A stretch of 11,847 nt of DNA, taken from positions 1 through 11,847 of the forward strand of contig CBFHJL010000086.1 of NCBI GenBank assembly GCA_965656195.1. Direction: 5' to 3'. Positions 5,214 to 11,847 of the stretch are shown here, piece after piece. How positions within the stretch are numbered: position 1 is the first letter of the stretch; each line of letters starts with the position of its first letter. Source of the DNA: Brumimicrobium sp965656195 (GTDB lineage Bacteria; Bacteroidota; Bacteroidia; Flavobacteriales_D; Crocinitomicaceae). Both the position numbers and the translations under genes were made by a program. Under the pieces are notes generated by a model. The model ran no database searches. It saw only the letters and a list, made by a program, of their open reading frames with translations, and was not told the origin of the DNA.

Positions 5214-7583
5214 ATGAAACATTTTTTTATTCTTTTTCTGCTTTTTTCCTTCTACGGAATGTCTCAAGACCTAAAGGGTATTGTATACGATGAAACAGCC
5301 CAGCCACTTATAGGTGTGCTTGTTGAAACTGACAAAGGGTTAAAGACCAGAACAAATATGGATGGCCAGTTTTCAGTTCCTGTAAAGGATTATCCAGTGA
5401 CACTTACGTTTAAGTTTTTCGATTTTAAAACAATGACAAAAACGGTTCTTCAGTCTATGGAGGGTGAGGAATTGAAAGTAACTATGACTCCTTTGACTCA
5501 AAACTTAGAGGGTGTTGTTGTATCTGCGTCTCGAAGAGAACAGAATATTGAGGATATTCCTGTTTCATTAGAGATAATTAAGCCTGAACTCATTGAGAAC
5601 AAAGCATTGAATAATGTTGAAGAGGCAGTAAACCAGGCGCCTGGAGCTTACGCAATGGATGGTCAAATATCTATAAGGGGAGGAAGCGGATTTTCTTACG
5701 GTGCTGGCAGTCGCGTACTGGTCGTTTGGAATGACGTTCCACTCCTATCTGCTGATGCTGGTGATGCGAAATGGCAATCTATTCCTATTGAAAACGTATC
5801 GCAGATAGAGGTTTTGAAAGGGGCATCTTCTGTTTTATATGGAAGTGGAGCCTTGAATGGTATAATATCCCTCAGAGATAAAGAGCCAACAAAGGTTGGT
5901 GAGACAAAATTAAGCTATCAAGCGGGTGTATTTGATCAACCAAGGAGAGTTGGATTAAGATGGTCGAATCAATCTCTATTCTCTAATCAATTTAACGCTT
6001 ATCATGGAAAAATGATGGATAACTTTGGTTATACAGTATCGGTATACAACTTTAGAACAGATGGTTTTCGTGCAGGAGAAGCGCAGAATAGATTTCGTTT
6101 TAACGGAAGCTTTATTTTCAAACCAAAGAAGATTAAGAGACTTAAGGCAGGGCTGAATTATTCTGCAAACATGGAGAGAAAGGGGCTTTTCATCATTTGG
6201 GAAAGCGACAGTTTAGGATATCAACCTAGTGGAGGTACTGCTGATCCCTTCAGCGACACTTCATCGCTTTCGGTGACAGAAAACCTAAGAATTAATATAG
6301 ACCCGTATGTAAAATGGTATGATAAACACGACAACAAACATAGTGTTCAGTCCAGGTGGTATTTGACAGATAACAGATCGTTGGATGGACAAAGTGCTGC
6401 TGCTTCTATGTACTATACGGACTATAAATTTGAACGTAAATTCAAGAACGATTTCATTTTGACGACAGGAGCAACGGGTATATTTAATGTGGTTAGATCA
6501 GAATTATTCGGTGATCACGATTCGCGAAATTATTCGATATATGGGCAACTTGAAAAAACATTCGGAAAACTTGATGTCGTTGGAGGAGTAAGAGGTGAAT
6601 ACTTCCAGCAAAACGCTCTTTCTCCAGATTCTAGAACTTATTTTTCTAGCGACTCCGTTACCGCCATTCCAATTCGTCCAATATTTAGATTAGGTGCGAA
6701 TTACGAGTTGGCAGAATACACATTTCTAAGGGCTTCTTTTGGTCAGGCTATTCGTTACCCCTCTGTTGCGGAGAGATTTGCGTCAACATCAATTGGAGCA
6801 TTAAATATTTTCCCAAACACCAACTTAACCCCTGAGAAAGGCTGGTCAGCAGAATTGGGTATTAAACAAGGCTTTAAGATTAGTAACTTCAAAGGATTCA
6901 TAGATGTTGCCGGATTTATAAACGAGTATGAGAATATGATGGAATTTGCTTTTGGGTATTTCAAGCCGGATTCAATTCCAGTAAGTTTTAACCCTAATGA
7001 CCCTGGTTTCCCAGAAAAATGGTTTGGTTTTAGAGCTGAAAATGCAGAGCAGGCGCGAATTACAGGAGTAGAGCTTTCCATCAATGGAACAGGAAATGTT
7101 GGACCTGTGGAGATTACTGCGCTTATGGGGTACACATACATGAATCCAATTGTGCTCAATCCTGATTCAGCCTATGTATATGGAGTTGATGGAAATGGCG
7201 GCTTATCAGATACAACTTCCAACATGTTAAAATATAGGTTTAGACATTTAGCTAAGGGAGATGTTCAATTCAAATACAAAAAGGTAATGCTAGGATTCAC
7301 CGGTAGGTATAATAGTTTTATGGAAAACATTGATGCTAATTTTGAATCTGGAATCAATGTGCCTTTGGTCGGTAATACACAGGTTCTTCCGGGTCTAGCT
7401 AAATACCGAGAGGAAAATAATAATGGTGACATTGTATTTGATGCTAGAATTGGTTACCAAATAAATGAAACTTTTTTGCTGAATTTCGTAGTGAATAATG
7501 TGTTTAATGAAGAGTATATGACACGTCCTGGCGACATTCGAGCGCCACGGCAGTTTGTAATACGCTTTCAGGCAAAGTTTTAG
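5214..7583 (+). CDS. TonB-dependent outer-membrane receptor with CarboxypepD_reg-like domain
   Basis: This is a TonB/ExbBD-energised outer-membrane transporter. From ATG 5214 it has 789 residues. A signal peptide (residues 1 to about 17, MKHFFILFLLFSFYGMSQ) is followed by a carboxypeptidase-regulatory-like domain (about 18-92; GIVYDETAQPLIGVLV, TNMDGQFSV). This domain is usual in bacteroidotal receptors. A TonB-box-like EGVVVSAS is at 99-106. The plug is at about 110-220 and contains IRGGSGFSYG and VEVLKG-type motifs (QIEVLKGASSVLYG). The rest is beta-barrel, closing with VNNVFNEEYMTRPGD and a terminal aromatic strand (FVIRFQAKF). An earlier in-frame start at 5139 would add 25 residues overlapping dprA and place a poor leader before the signal peptide, so it is rejected. 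The substrate cannot be deduced, since no SusD partner is adjacent. The stop is one base before kdsB, so the two are probably co-transcribed. Confidence 0.93.
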   Translation: MKHFFILFLLFSFYGMSQDLKGIVYDETAQPLIGVLVETDKGLKTRTNMDGQFSVPVKDYPVTLTFKFFDFKTMTKTVLQSMEGEELKVTMTPLTQNLEGVVVSASRREQNIEDIPVSLEIIKPELIENKALNNVEEAVNQAPGAYAMDGQISIRGGSGFSYGAGSRVLVVWNDVPLLSADAGDAKWQSIPIENVSQIEVLKGASSVLYGSGALNGIISLRDKEPTKVGETKLSYQAGVFDQPRRVGLRWSNQSLFSNQFNAYHGKMMDNFGYTVSVYNFRTDGFRAGEAQNRFRFNGSFIFKPKKIKRLKAGLNYSANMERKGLFIIWESDSLGYQPSGGTADPFSDTSSLSVTENLRINIDPYVKWYDKHDNKHSVQSRWYLTDNRSLDGQSAAASMYYTDYKFERKFKNDFILTTGATGIFNVVRSELFGDHDSRNYSIYGQLEKTFGKLDVVGGVRGEYFQQNALSPDSRTYFSSDSVTAIPIRPIFRLGANYELAEYTFLRASFGQAIRYPSVAERFASTSIGALNIFPNTNLTPEKGWSAELGIKQGFKISNFKGFIDVAGFINEYENMMEFAFGYFKPDSIPVSFNPNDPGFPEKWFGFRAENAEQARITGVELSINGTGNVGPVEITALMGYTYMNPIVLNPDSAYVYGVDGNGGLSDTTSNMLKYRFRHLAKGDVQFKYKKVMLGFTGRYNSFMENIDANFESGINVPLVGNTQVLPGLAKYREENNNGDIVFDARIGYQINETFLLNFVVNNVFNEEYMTRPGDIRAPRQFVIRFQAKF

Positions 7584-7584
7584 C

Positions 7585-8322
7585 ATGAAGAAATTAGCAA
7601 TTATTCCGTCCAGATATGAATCAAGTCGGTTTCCAGGTAAACCCTTAATAGATTTATTGGGTAAAAGCATGATACAACATGTCTTCGAACGTGTGAGTCA
7701 AGCTGCAATATTTGACAAAGTAATTGTCGCAACAGATGACGACAGGATAGCTGAGCACGTTAAGTCTTTCGATGGAAATGTAATGATCACTAGTGACCAA
7801 CACAAAAGTGGAACAGAGCGCTGCGGTGAGGTGGTTAAAACATATAATGACTATGATGTTGTAGTGAATATTCAAGGTGATGAGCCCTTGGTAGACCCTG
7901 AACAACTGTCTCAATTGGTAAGCGCTTTTCAAGATAATGAAGTAGACATTGCCACATTAGGAACCTCACAAATAGAAGAAGGAGAGCTAGAGGATAATAA
8001 TAGAATTAAAGTTGTTGTGAATCATATGGGAGACGCCCTATATTTTTCAAGAAGTAAGATTCCTTTTGAAAGAAACGGGAACGGATACCCGTTCATGCGG
8101 CATATTGGTCTTTATGGATTCCGATGTGCAACGCTGAATAAATTGATAGATGCTCCTGCCACTAAGTTAGAAGAGGTTGAAAGCCTTGAACAATTGAGAT
8201 GGCTTTATTATGGATACTCAATCCGAGTTGTTGAAACAGATATTGAGACACCAAATATTGATGTTCCTGAGGATGTTGATCATGTTTTGAAAGTGATGAA
8301 GAATCAGTTAGAAGAAGACTAA
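7585..8322 (+). CDS. kdsB: 3-deoxy-manno-octulosonate cytidylyltransferase (CMP-Kdo synthetase)
   Basis: KdsB activates Kdo with CTP to give CMP-Kdo plus pyrophosphate, the sugar donor for the inner core of lipopolysaccharide. It acts in the cytoplasm. The 245-residue length is standard. Visible family motifs are IIPSRYESSRFPGKPL (residues 6-21, nucleotide binding), SGTER (75-79), IQGDEP (96-101, with Asp99 as the expected Mg2+ ligand), RHIGLYGFR (172-180), ESLEQLR (199-205) and IDVPED (225-230, with Asp226 as a second metal ligand). Nothing essential appears missing. The ATG begins one base after the stop of the TonB receptor gene, so translation is likely coupled. The presence of kdsB tells that the organism has a Kdo-containing LPS. 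Confidence 0.96.
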   Translation: MKKLAIIPSRYESSRFPGKPLIDLLGKSMIQHVFERVSQAAIFDKVIVATDDDRIAEHVKSFDGNVMITSDQHKSGTERCGEVVKTYNDYDVVVNIQGDEPLVDPEQLSQLVSAFQDNEVDIATLGTSQIEEGELEDNNRIKVVVNHMGDALYFSRSKIPFERNGNGYPFMRHIGLYGFRCATLNKLIDAPATKLEEVESLEQLRWLYYGYSIRVVETDIETPNIDVPEDVDHVLKVMKNQLEED

Positions 8323-8337
8323 TAAAACTAAAATTTG

Positions 8338-8345
8338 TATCTTTG
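8338..8345 (+). promoter_or_regulatory. TAnnTTTG element abutting the HU/SPOR gene start
   Basis: TATCTTTG is an exact match to the bacteroidotal -7 consensus and lies in the 28-base gap after kdsB. It ends only five bases before the ATG at 8351. If it is used, transcription would begin at or within a few bases of the start codon, giving a leaderless or near-leaderless mRNA. No clear TTTG sits at the expected -33 distance, which lies in the kdsB tail. Confidence 0.4.
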
Positions 8346-8350
8346 TTATT

Positions 8351-9502
8351 ATGGTAGTGTTTGATGAAATACTTAGTGAATTACTAATGCAGAATAACTG
8401 TGTAGTCGTGCCATCTCTTGGTGGTTTTGTGGCAAACACTGTTTCTGCTAAAGTAGACGTGAACAAAGGAACGATCACACCACCATCGAAGGCCTTAAGT
8501 TTCAATAAGAGTTTAACGAATAATGATGGACTTTTAGTGAATGCTTTGGCGCAAAAGCGAACGATATCTTACGATGAGGCGAACGAATCTGTTGCTACAG
8601 ATGTAGCTAAAATTAAGTCTAGGCTCAATTCTGGAGAGCGTGTTCACTTCCAAAACGTCGGATTTCTCTATTTGAATAATGCTGGAAAAATGGCGTTCGA
8701 GCAAGATAGATTCTTTAATTTGTTGCTTGAATCCTACGGAATGGGAAGTGTACAGTTTGTTCCTGTTGAAGAAGAAAAAGAGGAAGTAAAAGTAGCAGAG
8801 GTTCAAACAAGTGATTCAACTGAGTTAAAAGTAGTAAAAGGAGGTGTTTCCGAAAATGAAAAACCTATTCCTGCTGCGTCTAGTAACTTAAATCAAGAAG
8901 TTAAAGAAGAGATAAGTCCTTCTCCAAAAACGTCAGTCTTACGAAAAGTAGTAAGGTATGCGGCGGTTGCGGCATTCATTCCTGTTGCTTTTTATAGTTT
9001 CTGGATCCCAATGAAAACAGACGTTTTAAAGTCTGGTATTATCTACAGCGAAGATTTTAACCCTTTTTCAGAGAGTGAGGGGTCTAAATATTTGGAAGGC
9101 CTAAAAAAAGACAGAATCAAGGCTGATATAGTTAATGTTGAGAATGATTTGGATCAGATAACTTCGAATTTAACACCTAATTCTGGAGATGTTTTCTCTT
9201 TTCCTATCACTGAAGATCATTATGTATCAGTTAGATACAATAAGTTTAAAACAACGAAAGATAACTCTAATGAATCAGTTCAAAAGGGGTACCACCTGAT
9301 CGTTGGTTGTTTCGAAGAAAAAGAGAACGCTATTGGAATGCTTGAAAAACTTTCATCTTTAGGGTTGAATGGCATAATTGTAGATAAACACCAAGGGCTT
9401 CACAGAGTTTCTGCTGCGAACAGTCAAAATAGAGAACAACTACTCGAAAAAAGAGCGCTAATTGATCAGTCAGGTCTTTCTTCGTGGGTACTAAAAAAGT
9501 AA
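8351..9502 (+). CDS. HU-CCDC81-type and SPOR domain membrane protein
   Basis: This 383-residue protein combines two kinds of domain. Residues 1 to about 130 resemble the bacterial HU-CCDC81 repeats, HU-like folds found in Bacteroidota: ISELL-type first helix, CVVVPSLGGFVAN at 17-29, and RVHFQNVGFLYLNN at 97-110. An acidic, low-complexity linker (about 137-195, EEEKEEVKVAEV) follows. One hydrophobic segment at about 202-220 (YAAVAAFIPVAFYSFWIP), preceded by RKVVR, should be a single transmembrane helix. A further spacer is followed by a C-terminal SPOR domain (about 312-383; GYHLIVGCFEEKENA, LHRVSAANS), which in other proteins binds glycan strands lacking stem peptides at the septum. With basic residues just before the helix, the HU part is likely cytoplasmic and the SPOR part periplasmic. 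Whether the HU-like domain binds DNA or only packs with proteins is unknown. It leads a probable three-gene unit. Confidence 0.88.
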   Translation: MVVFDEILSELLMQNNCVVVPSLGGFVANTVSAKVDVNKGTITPPSKALSFNKSLTNNDGLLVNALAQKRTISYDEANESVATDVAKIKSRLNSGERVHFQNVGFLYLNNAGKMAFEQDRFFNLLLESYGMGSVQFVPVEEEKEEVKVAEVQTSDSTELKVVKGGVSENEKPIPAASSNLNQEVKEEISPSPKTSVLRKVVRYAAVAAFIPVAFYSFWIPMKTDVLKSGIIYSEDFNPFSESEGSKYLEGLKKDRIKADIVNVENDLDQITSNLTPNSGDVFSFPITEDHYVSVRYNKFKTTKDNSNESVQKGYHLIVGCFEEKENAIGMLEKLSSLGLNGIIVDKHQGLHRVSAANSQNREQLLEKRALIDQSGLSSWVLKK

Positions 9503-9512
9503 AATCATAATT

Positions 9513-10715
9513 ATGAATAGAATATTTTTATCTGCTATTGCTTTGACTTTAGCATTAACTATTAATGCTCAGGAATTAACGAATGCTGAAGGTTCGTCAT
9601 ATGTTTTTAAAGAGATTGCAAAACATGATGCAACGCCAGTTCTTTCTCAAGGCTACACAGGAACATGCTGGAGTTTTTCAGCGTTGTCGTTTTTCGAATC
9701 GGAAATGATCAGAAAAGGTAATGAAAACCCGCCAGTTCTTTCCCAGATGTACGTTGTTCGAAAAGCTTATGAAGGGAAGGCAGAAAAGTATGTTAGAATG
9801 GATGGTCAAATCAATTTTGCCCAAGGGGGAGCTTTTCATGATATTCCGTGGGTTTTTAGAAATCATGGAATTGTGCCAAACGAAGTGTATAATGGGTTGA
9901 ATTACGGTCTTGAAAAGCATAATCACCAAGAACTATACAGAGGATTGAATGGATACATGTCAGGGATCATGAAACATGTTGACAACAAAGGAAATTCACC
10001 ACTCTCTCCTTCATGGAGTGCTGGTTTTTCAGGAATACTTGACGCATATTTAGGACCTGAACCAACTTCGTTTACGTTCAATGGAAAGGATTACACACCC
10101 AGAAGTTTTGCAGAGGAAACAAAGTTGAACATGGATGATTATGTTTCACTTACTTCGTTCACTCACTTTAACGAATATGAAGAGTGTATGCTTGCTATTC
10201 AGGACAATTGGGCTTGGGGAACGAGTTACAATGTTAGCCTTGAAGACCTTCAAGAAGCAGCGGAGTACGCCTTAGAAAACGGCTTTACTGTTGCCTGGGG
10301 CGCAGATGTTTCAGAAAAGGGATTCAACTTTAGAAAAGGACTGGCAATTGTTCCTAAGGATGAAAGCACGATAGAAGTTAGTGGTTCAGATAACAGCAAT
10401 TTCTCAAATGCCGGTGCCGACAAATCTTCTAATGCATTCTATACACCATTGGATCAGCTAGAAATTACTCCTGAAATGAGACAAGAGCAATACGACAATA
10501 AAACGACTACAGATGACCATGGAATGCACATCACAGGATTGTATAAAGAGAAGAACGGCACAAAATATTTCTTGGTGAAGAACTCTTGGGGTACTGGAAA
10601 CTACCCAGAGGGATACCTTTATGTTTCAGAGAACTACTTCAAACTTAAGACAATCAACATTTATTTGCATAAAGATGCAATACCTGATGGTTTAAAGAAG
10701 AAGTTAGGATTATAA
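9513..10715 (+). CDS. Secreted C1 cysteine peptidase (bleomycin hydrolase/PepC-like)
   Basis: This papain-superfamily peptidase of the C1B (bleomycin hydrolase/aminopeptidase C) type has 400 residues. A signal peptide spans residues 1 to about 19 (MNRIFLSAIALTLALTINAQ, cleavage near the Gln). The catalytic set is visible: Gln46 in SQGYTGTCWSFS as oxyanion-hole residue, nucleophile Cys52, His336 in DDHGMHITG (aligned to the THAMVLTG motif of PepC) and Asn357 in VKNSWG. The AWGADVSEKGFN segment (261-272) is also typical of the family. A Ser/Asn-rich stretch at 289-307 looks like an inserted loop. Classical members are cytoplasmic, so export points to a periplasmic or extracellular role in peptide degradation. 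There is no type IX secretion C-terminal domain, so it is probably periplasmic. It lies ten bases after the HU/SPOR gene, in a likely operon. Confidence 0.92.
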   Translation: MNRIFLSAIALTLALTINAQELTNAEGSSYVFKEIAKHDATPVLSQGYTGTCWSFSALSFFESEMIRKGNENPPVLSQMYVVRKAYEGKAEKYVRMDGQINFAQGGAFHDIPWVFRNHGIVPNEVYNGLNYGLEKHNHQELYRGLNGYMSGIMKHVDNKGNSPLSPSWSAGFSGILDAYLGPEPTSFTFNGKDYTPRSFAEETKLNMDDYVSLTSFTHFNEYEECMLAIQDNWAWGTSYNVSLEDLQEAAEYALENGFTVAWGADVSEKGFNFRKGLAIVPKDESTIEVSGSDNSNFSNAGADKSSNAFYTPLDQLEITPEMRQEQYDNKTTTDDHGMHITGLYKEKNGTKYFLVKNSWGTGNYPEGYLYVSENYFKLKTINIYLHKDAIPDGLKKKLGL

Positions 10716-10727
10716 TACGTAGTAGGA

Positions 10728-11825
10728 GTGAATAACACAAGACTTTTTTCTGTAGTAACTATTGGCCTTATATTTTGTTTTTTAAGCGCTTGCGCGAATA
10801 ACACTTCTAATAAAAAGACCCCACATCAGAGGCAAGGAGAGGTTCAAAATATGTACCCTCATGAGTTGCTAGACACTTTATCAGATGCGCCATTGGTTTT
10901 TTATAATGTGGAAAACCTATTTGATACAATTGATGATCCGGAAAAAAAGGATGAAGACTTTTTACCAGAAAGCAAGAAGAATTGGAATGCAGAGCGATAC
11001 CGAGATAAACTAGACAAGTTATCTGATGTACTCACATCAACTTCTAACGAGAACCCTATTTTTATTGGGTTAGCCGAAATAGAAAATCGATTTGTCGTTC
11101 AAGACCTCATGAAAACAGGTAGATTAGCAAACACAAAATACAGAATTGCTCATTTTGAATCGCCAGATGTAAGAGGAATAGATGTGGCTCTTGCCTTTGA
11201 CCACAATTTGTTTCAAATGACATATAAGGAAGCTATCAAAGTTAGTTTTGAGAATGAACCAAATTTTAAAACCCGTGATATTTTGTACGTAAAAGGCGTT
11301 TTCTACGATAGTTCAGAAGCACATGTATTTGTGAATCATTGGTCTTCAAGGAGAGGTGGTCAAGAAAAGAGTGAATACAAAAGAGTAAAGGCAGCACAAC
11401 TTTTGAAAGGAAAAGTGGATAGCCTATTGGCATTGAATAGCTCAGCGAATATCATAATCATGGGGGACTTTAATGATTATCCAACAAACACATCAATATC
11501 TAATATTTTAGGAGCGGGGTTAAAGGATGAGCATAAGAAGTTGGTTAACCTCATGCTTACCTACCATGAAAAAGGACAAGGGACGCATAATTATAAAGGT
11601 GAGTGGGGGGCACTTGATCAAATAATCATTTCAAATGGATTGCTAGATGAAAAAGGACTGGAGATAGATAATGGAAAGGCGAATATCCTATATGATGATA
11701 AGTTCTTGTATACTAAAAAAGACGGTTCAAAAACTCCGAATAGAACATACGGAGGCAATAGTTATTTTGGCGGATATTCAGACCATTTAGCTGTGTATTC
11801 TACTTTGAGTATAGTAACGAAATAG
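10728..11825 (+). CDS. Endonuclease/exonuclease/phosphatase-fold lipoprotein
   Basis: This 365-residue protein belongs to the EEP superfamily of metal-dependent phosphodiesterases, which includes DNase I, exonuclease III and phosphoinositide phosphatases. A lipoprotein signal (residues 1-21, lipobox LSAC, acylated Cys22) is followed by the ordered catalytic motifs. These are FYNVENLFD (58-66, Asn60 and Asn63), LAEIENR (115-121, metal-binding Glu117), VNHWSSRRGG (202-211, His204), MGDFNDYP (245-252, Asp247 and Asn249), ALDQIIIS (295-302, Asp297) and YSDHLAV (350-356, Asp352-His353). All expected active-site residues are present. The start is GTG 10728, because it is the only one that gives a complete lipoprotein signal. 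An AGGAG lies directly against it. The substrate (nucleic acid, lipid or sugar phosphate) is unknown. It follows the peptidase gene by twelve bases. An extracytoplasmic nuclease or phosphatase for nutrient scavenging is one possibility. Confidence 0.9.
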   Translation: MNNTRLFSVVTIGLIFCFLSACANNTSNKKTPHQRQGEVQNMYPHELLDTLSDAPLVFYNVENLFDTIDDPEKKDEDFLPESKKNWNAERYRDKLDKLSDVLTSTSNENPIFIGLAEIENRFVVQDLMKTGRLANTKYRIAHFESPDVRGIDVALAFDHNLFQMTYKEAIKVSFENEPNFKTRDILYVKGVFYDSSEAHVFVNHWSSRRGGQEKSEYKRVKAAQLLKGKVDSLLALNSSANIIIMGDFNDYPTNTSISNILGAGLKDEHKKLVNLMLTYHEKGQGTHNYKGEWGALDQIIISNGLLDEKGLEIDNGKANILYDDKFLYTKKDGSKTPNRTYGGNSYFGGYSDHLAVYSTLSIVTK

Positions 11826-11847
11826 AACGTTGCAATTATTAGCGCTT

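Noticed and set aside
6755..7159. A 134-codon open frame on the minus strand inside the TonB receptor gene
   Set aside because: It is antisense to a well-supported beta-barrel coding sequence, has no recognisable domain or signal, and its length is explained by the codon usage of the opposite strand.
7395..7932. Two minus-strand frames (91 and 92 codons) across the receptor/kdsB junction
   Set aside because: They oppose two confidently assigned genes and show only random-looking hydrophobic composition.
1..11847. tRNA, rRNA, CRISPR array, insertion sequence, prophage, toxin-antitoxin or defence genes
   Set aside because: I read both strands for repeats, cloverleaf-like stems, transposase motifs and small paired genes and found none. 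The window reads as core chromosomal genes.

Overview
This window is about 11.8 kb of AT-rich DNA with ordinary chromosomal gene density from a member of the Bacteroidota, most likely order Flavobacteriales (family uncertain). The evidence is a SusC-style TonB-dependent receptor with an N-terminal CarboxypepD_reg-like domain, a HU-CCDC81/SPOR membrane protein of a type I know from this phylum, several lipoproteins with short LSSC/LLSC/LSAC lipoboxes, start codons preceded by A/T-rich sequence rather than Shine-Dalgarno motifs, and TAnnTTTG-type promoter elements. Ten complete protein genes and one partial gene are supported. I see no tRNA, rRNA, CRISPR array, insertion sequence, prophage gene or attachment site, and no gene-free stretch longer than 300 bases.

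Left block, 1-1893, plus strand: the C-terminal tail of a probable tryptophan 2,3-dioxygenase overlaps the start of an M23 (Csd3/MepM-like) peptidoglycan endopeptidase lipoprotein, whose end overlaps a small helical, HEAT-like protein of unknown function. A hairpin follows. Next, a solitary 83-codon cysteine-containing lipoprotein (2004-2255) ends at a textbook intrinsic terminator. A solitary DAO-family FAD oxidoreductase (2451-3506) and a bacilliredoxin (3598-4011, own TAnnTTTG element) complete the plus-strand part. An inverted repeat at 4020-4049 separates the bacilliredoxin from the convergent dprA gene.

Middle block: dprA (minus, 5162-4050, apparent TTG start) diverges, across only about 50 bp, from a TonB-dependent outer-membrane receptor (5214-7583). 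One base downstream of the receptor is kdsB, the CMP-Kdo synthetase for lipopolysaccharide, so the two probably form an outer-membrane transcription unit.

Right block, 8351-11825: a HU-like/SPOR membrane protein with a TAnnTTTG element almost touching its ATG, a secreted bleomycin-hydrolase-like C1 cysteine peptidase ten bases later, and an endonuclease/exonuclease/phosphatase-fold lipoprotein twelve bases after that. These three are probably co-transcribed and all act at or beyond the inner membrane.

The common theme is the cell envelope (peptidoglycan hydrolysis, LPS, outer-membrane transport, SPOR, secreted hydrolases), with DNA uptake/recombination and thiol redox genes interspersed. I see no convincing new defence, mobile or biosynthetic system. 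The items worth a second look are a His-to-Cys change in the M23 zinc site, the isolated Cys-containing lipoprotein, the HU/SPOR fusion with its possibly leaderless start, and the secreted peptidase/EEP lipoprotein pair behind it.
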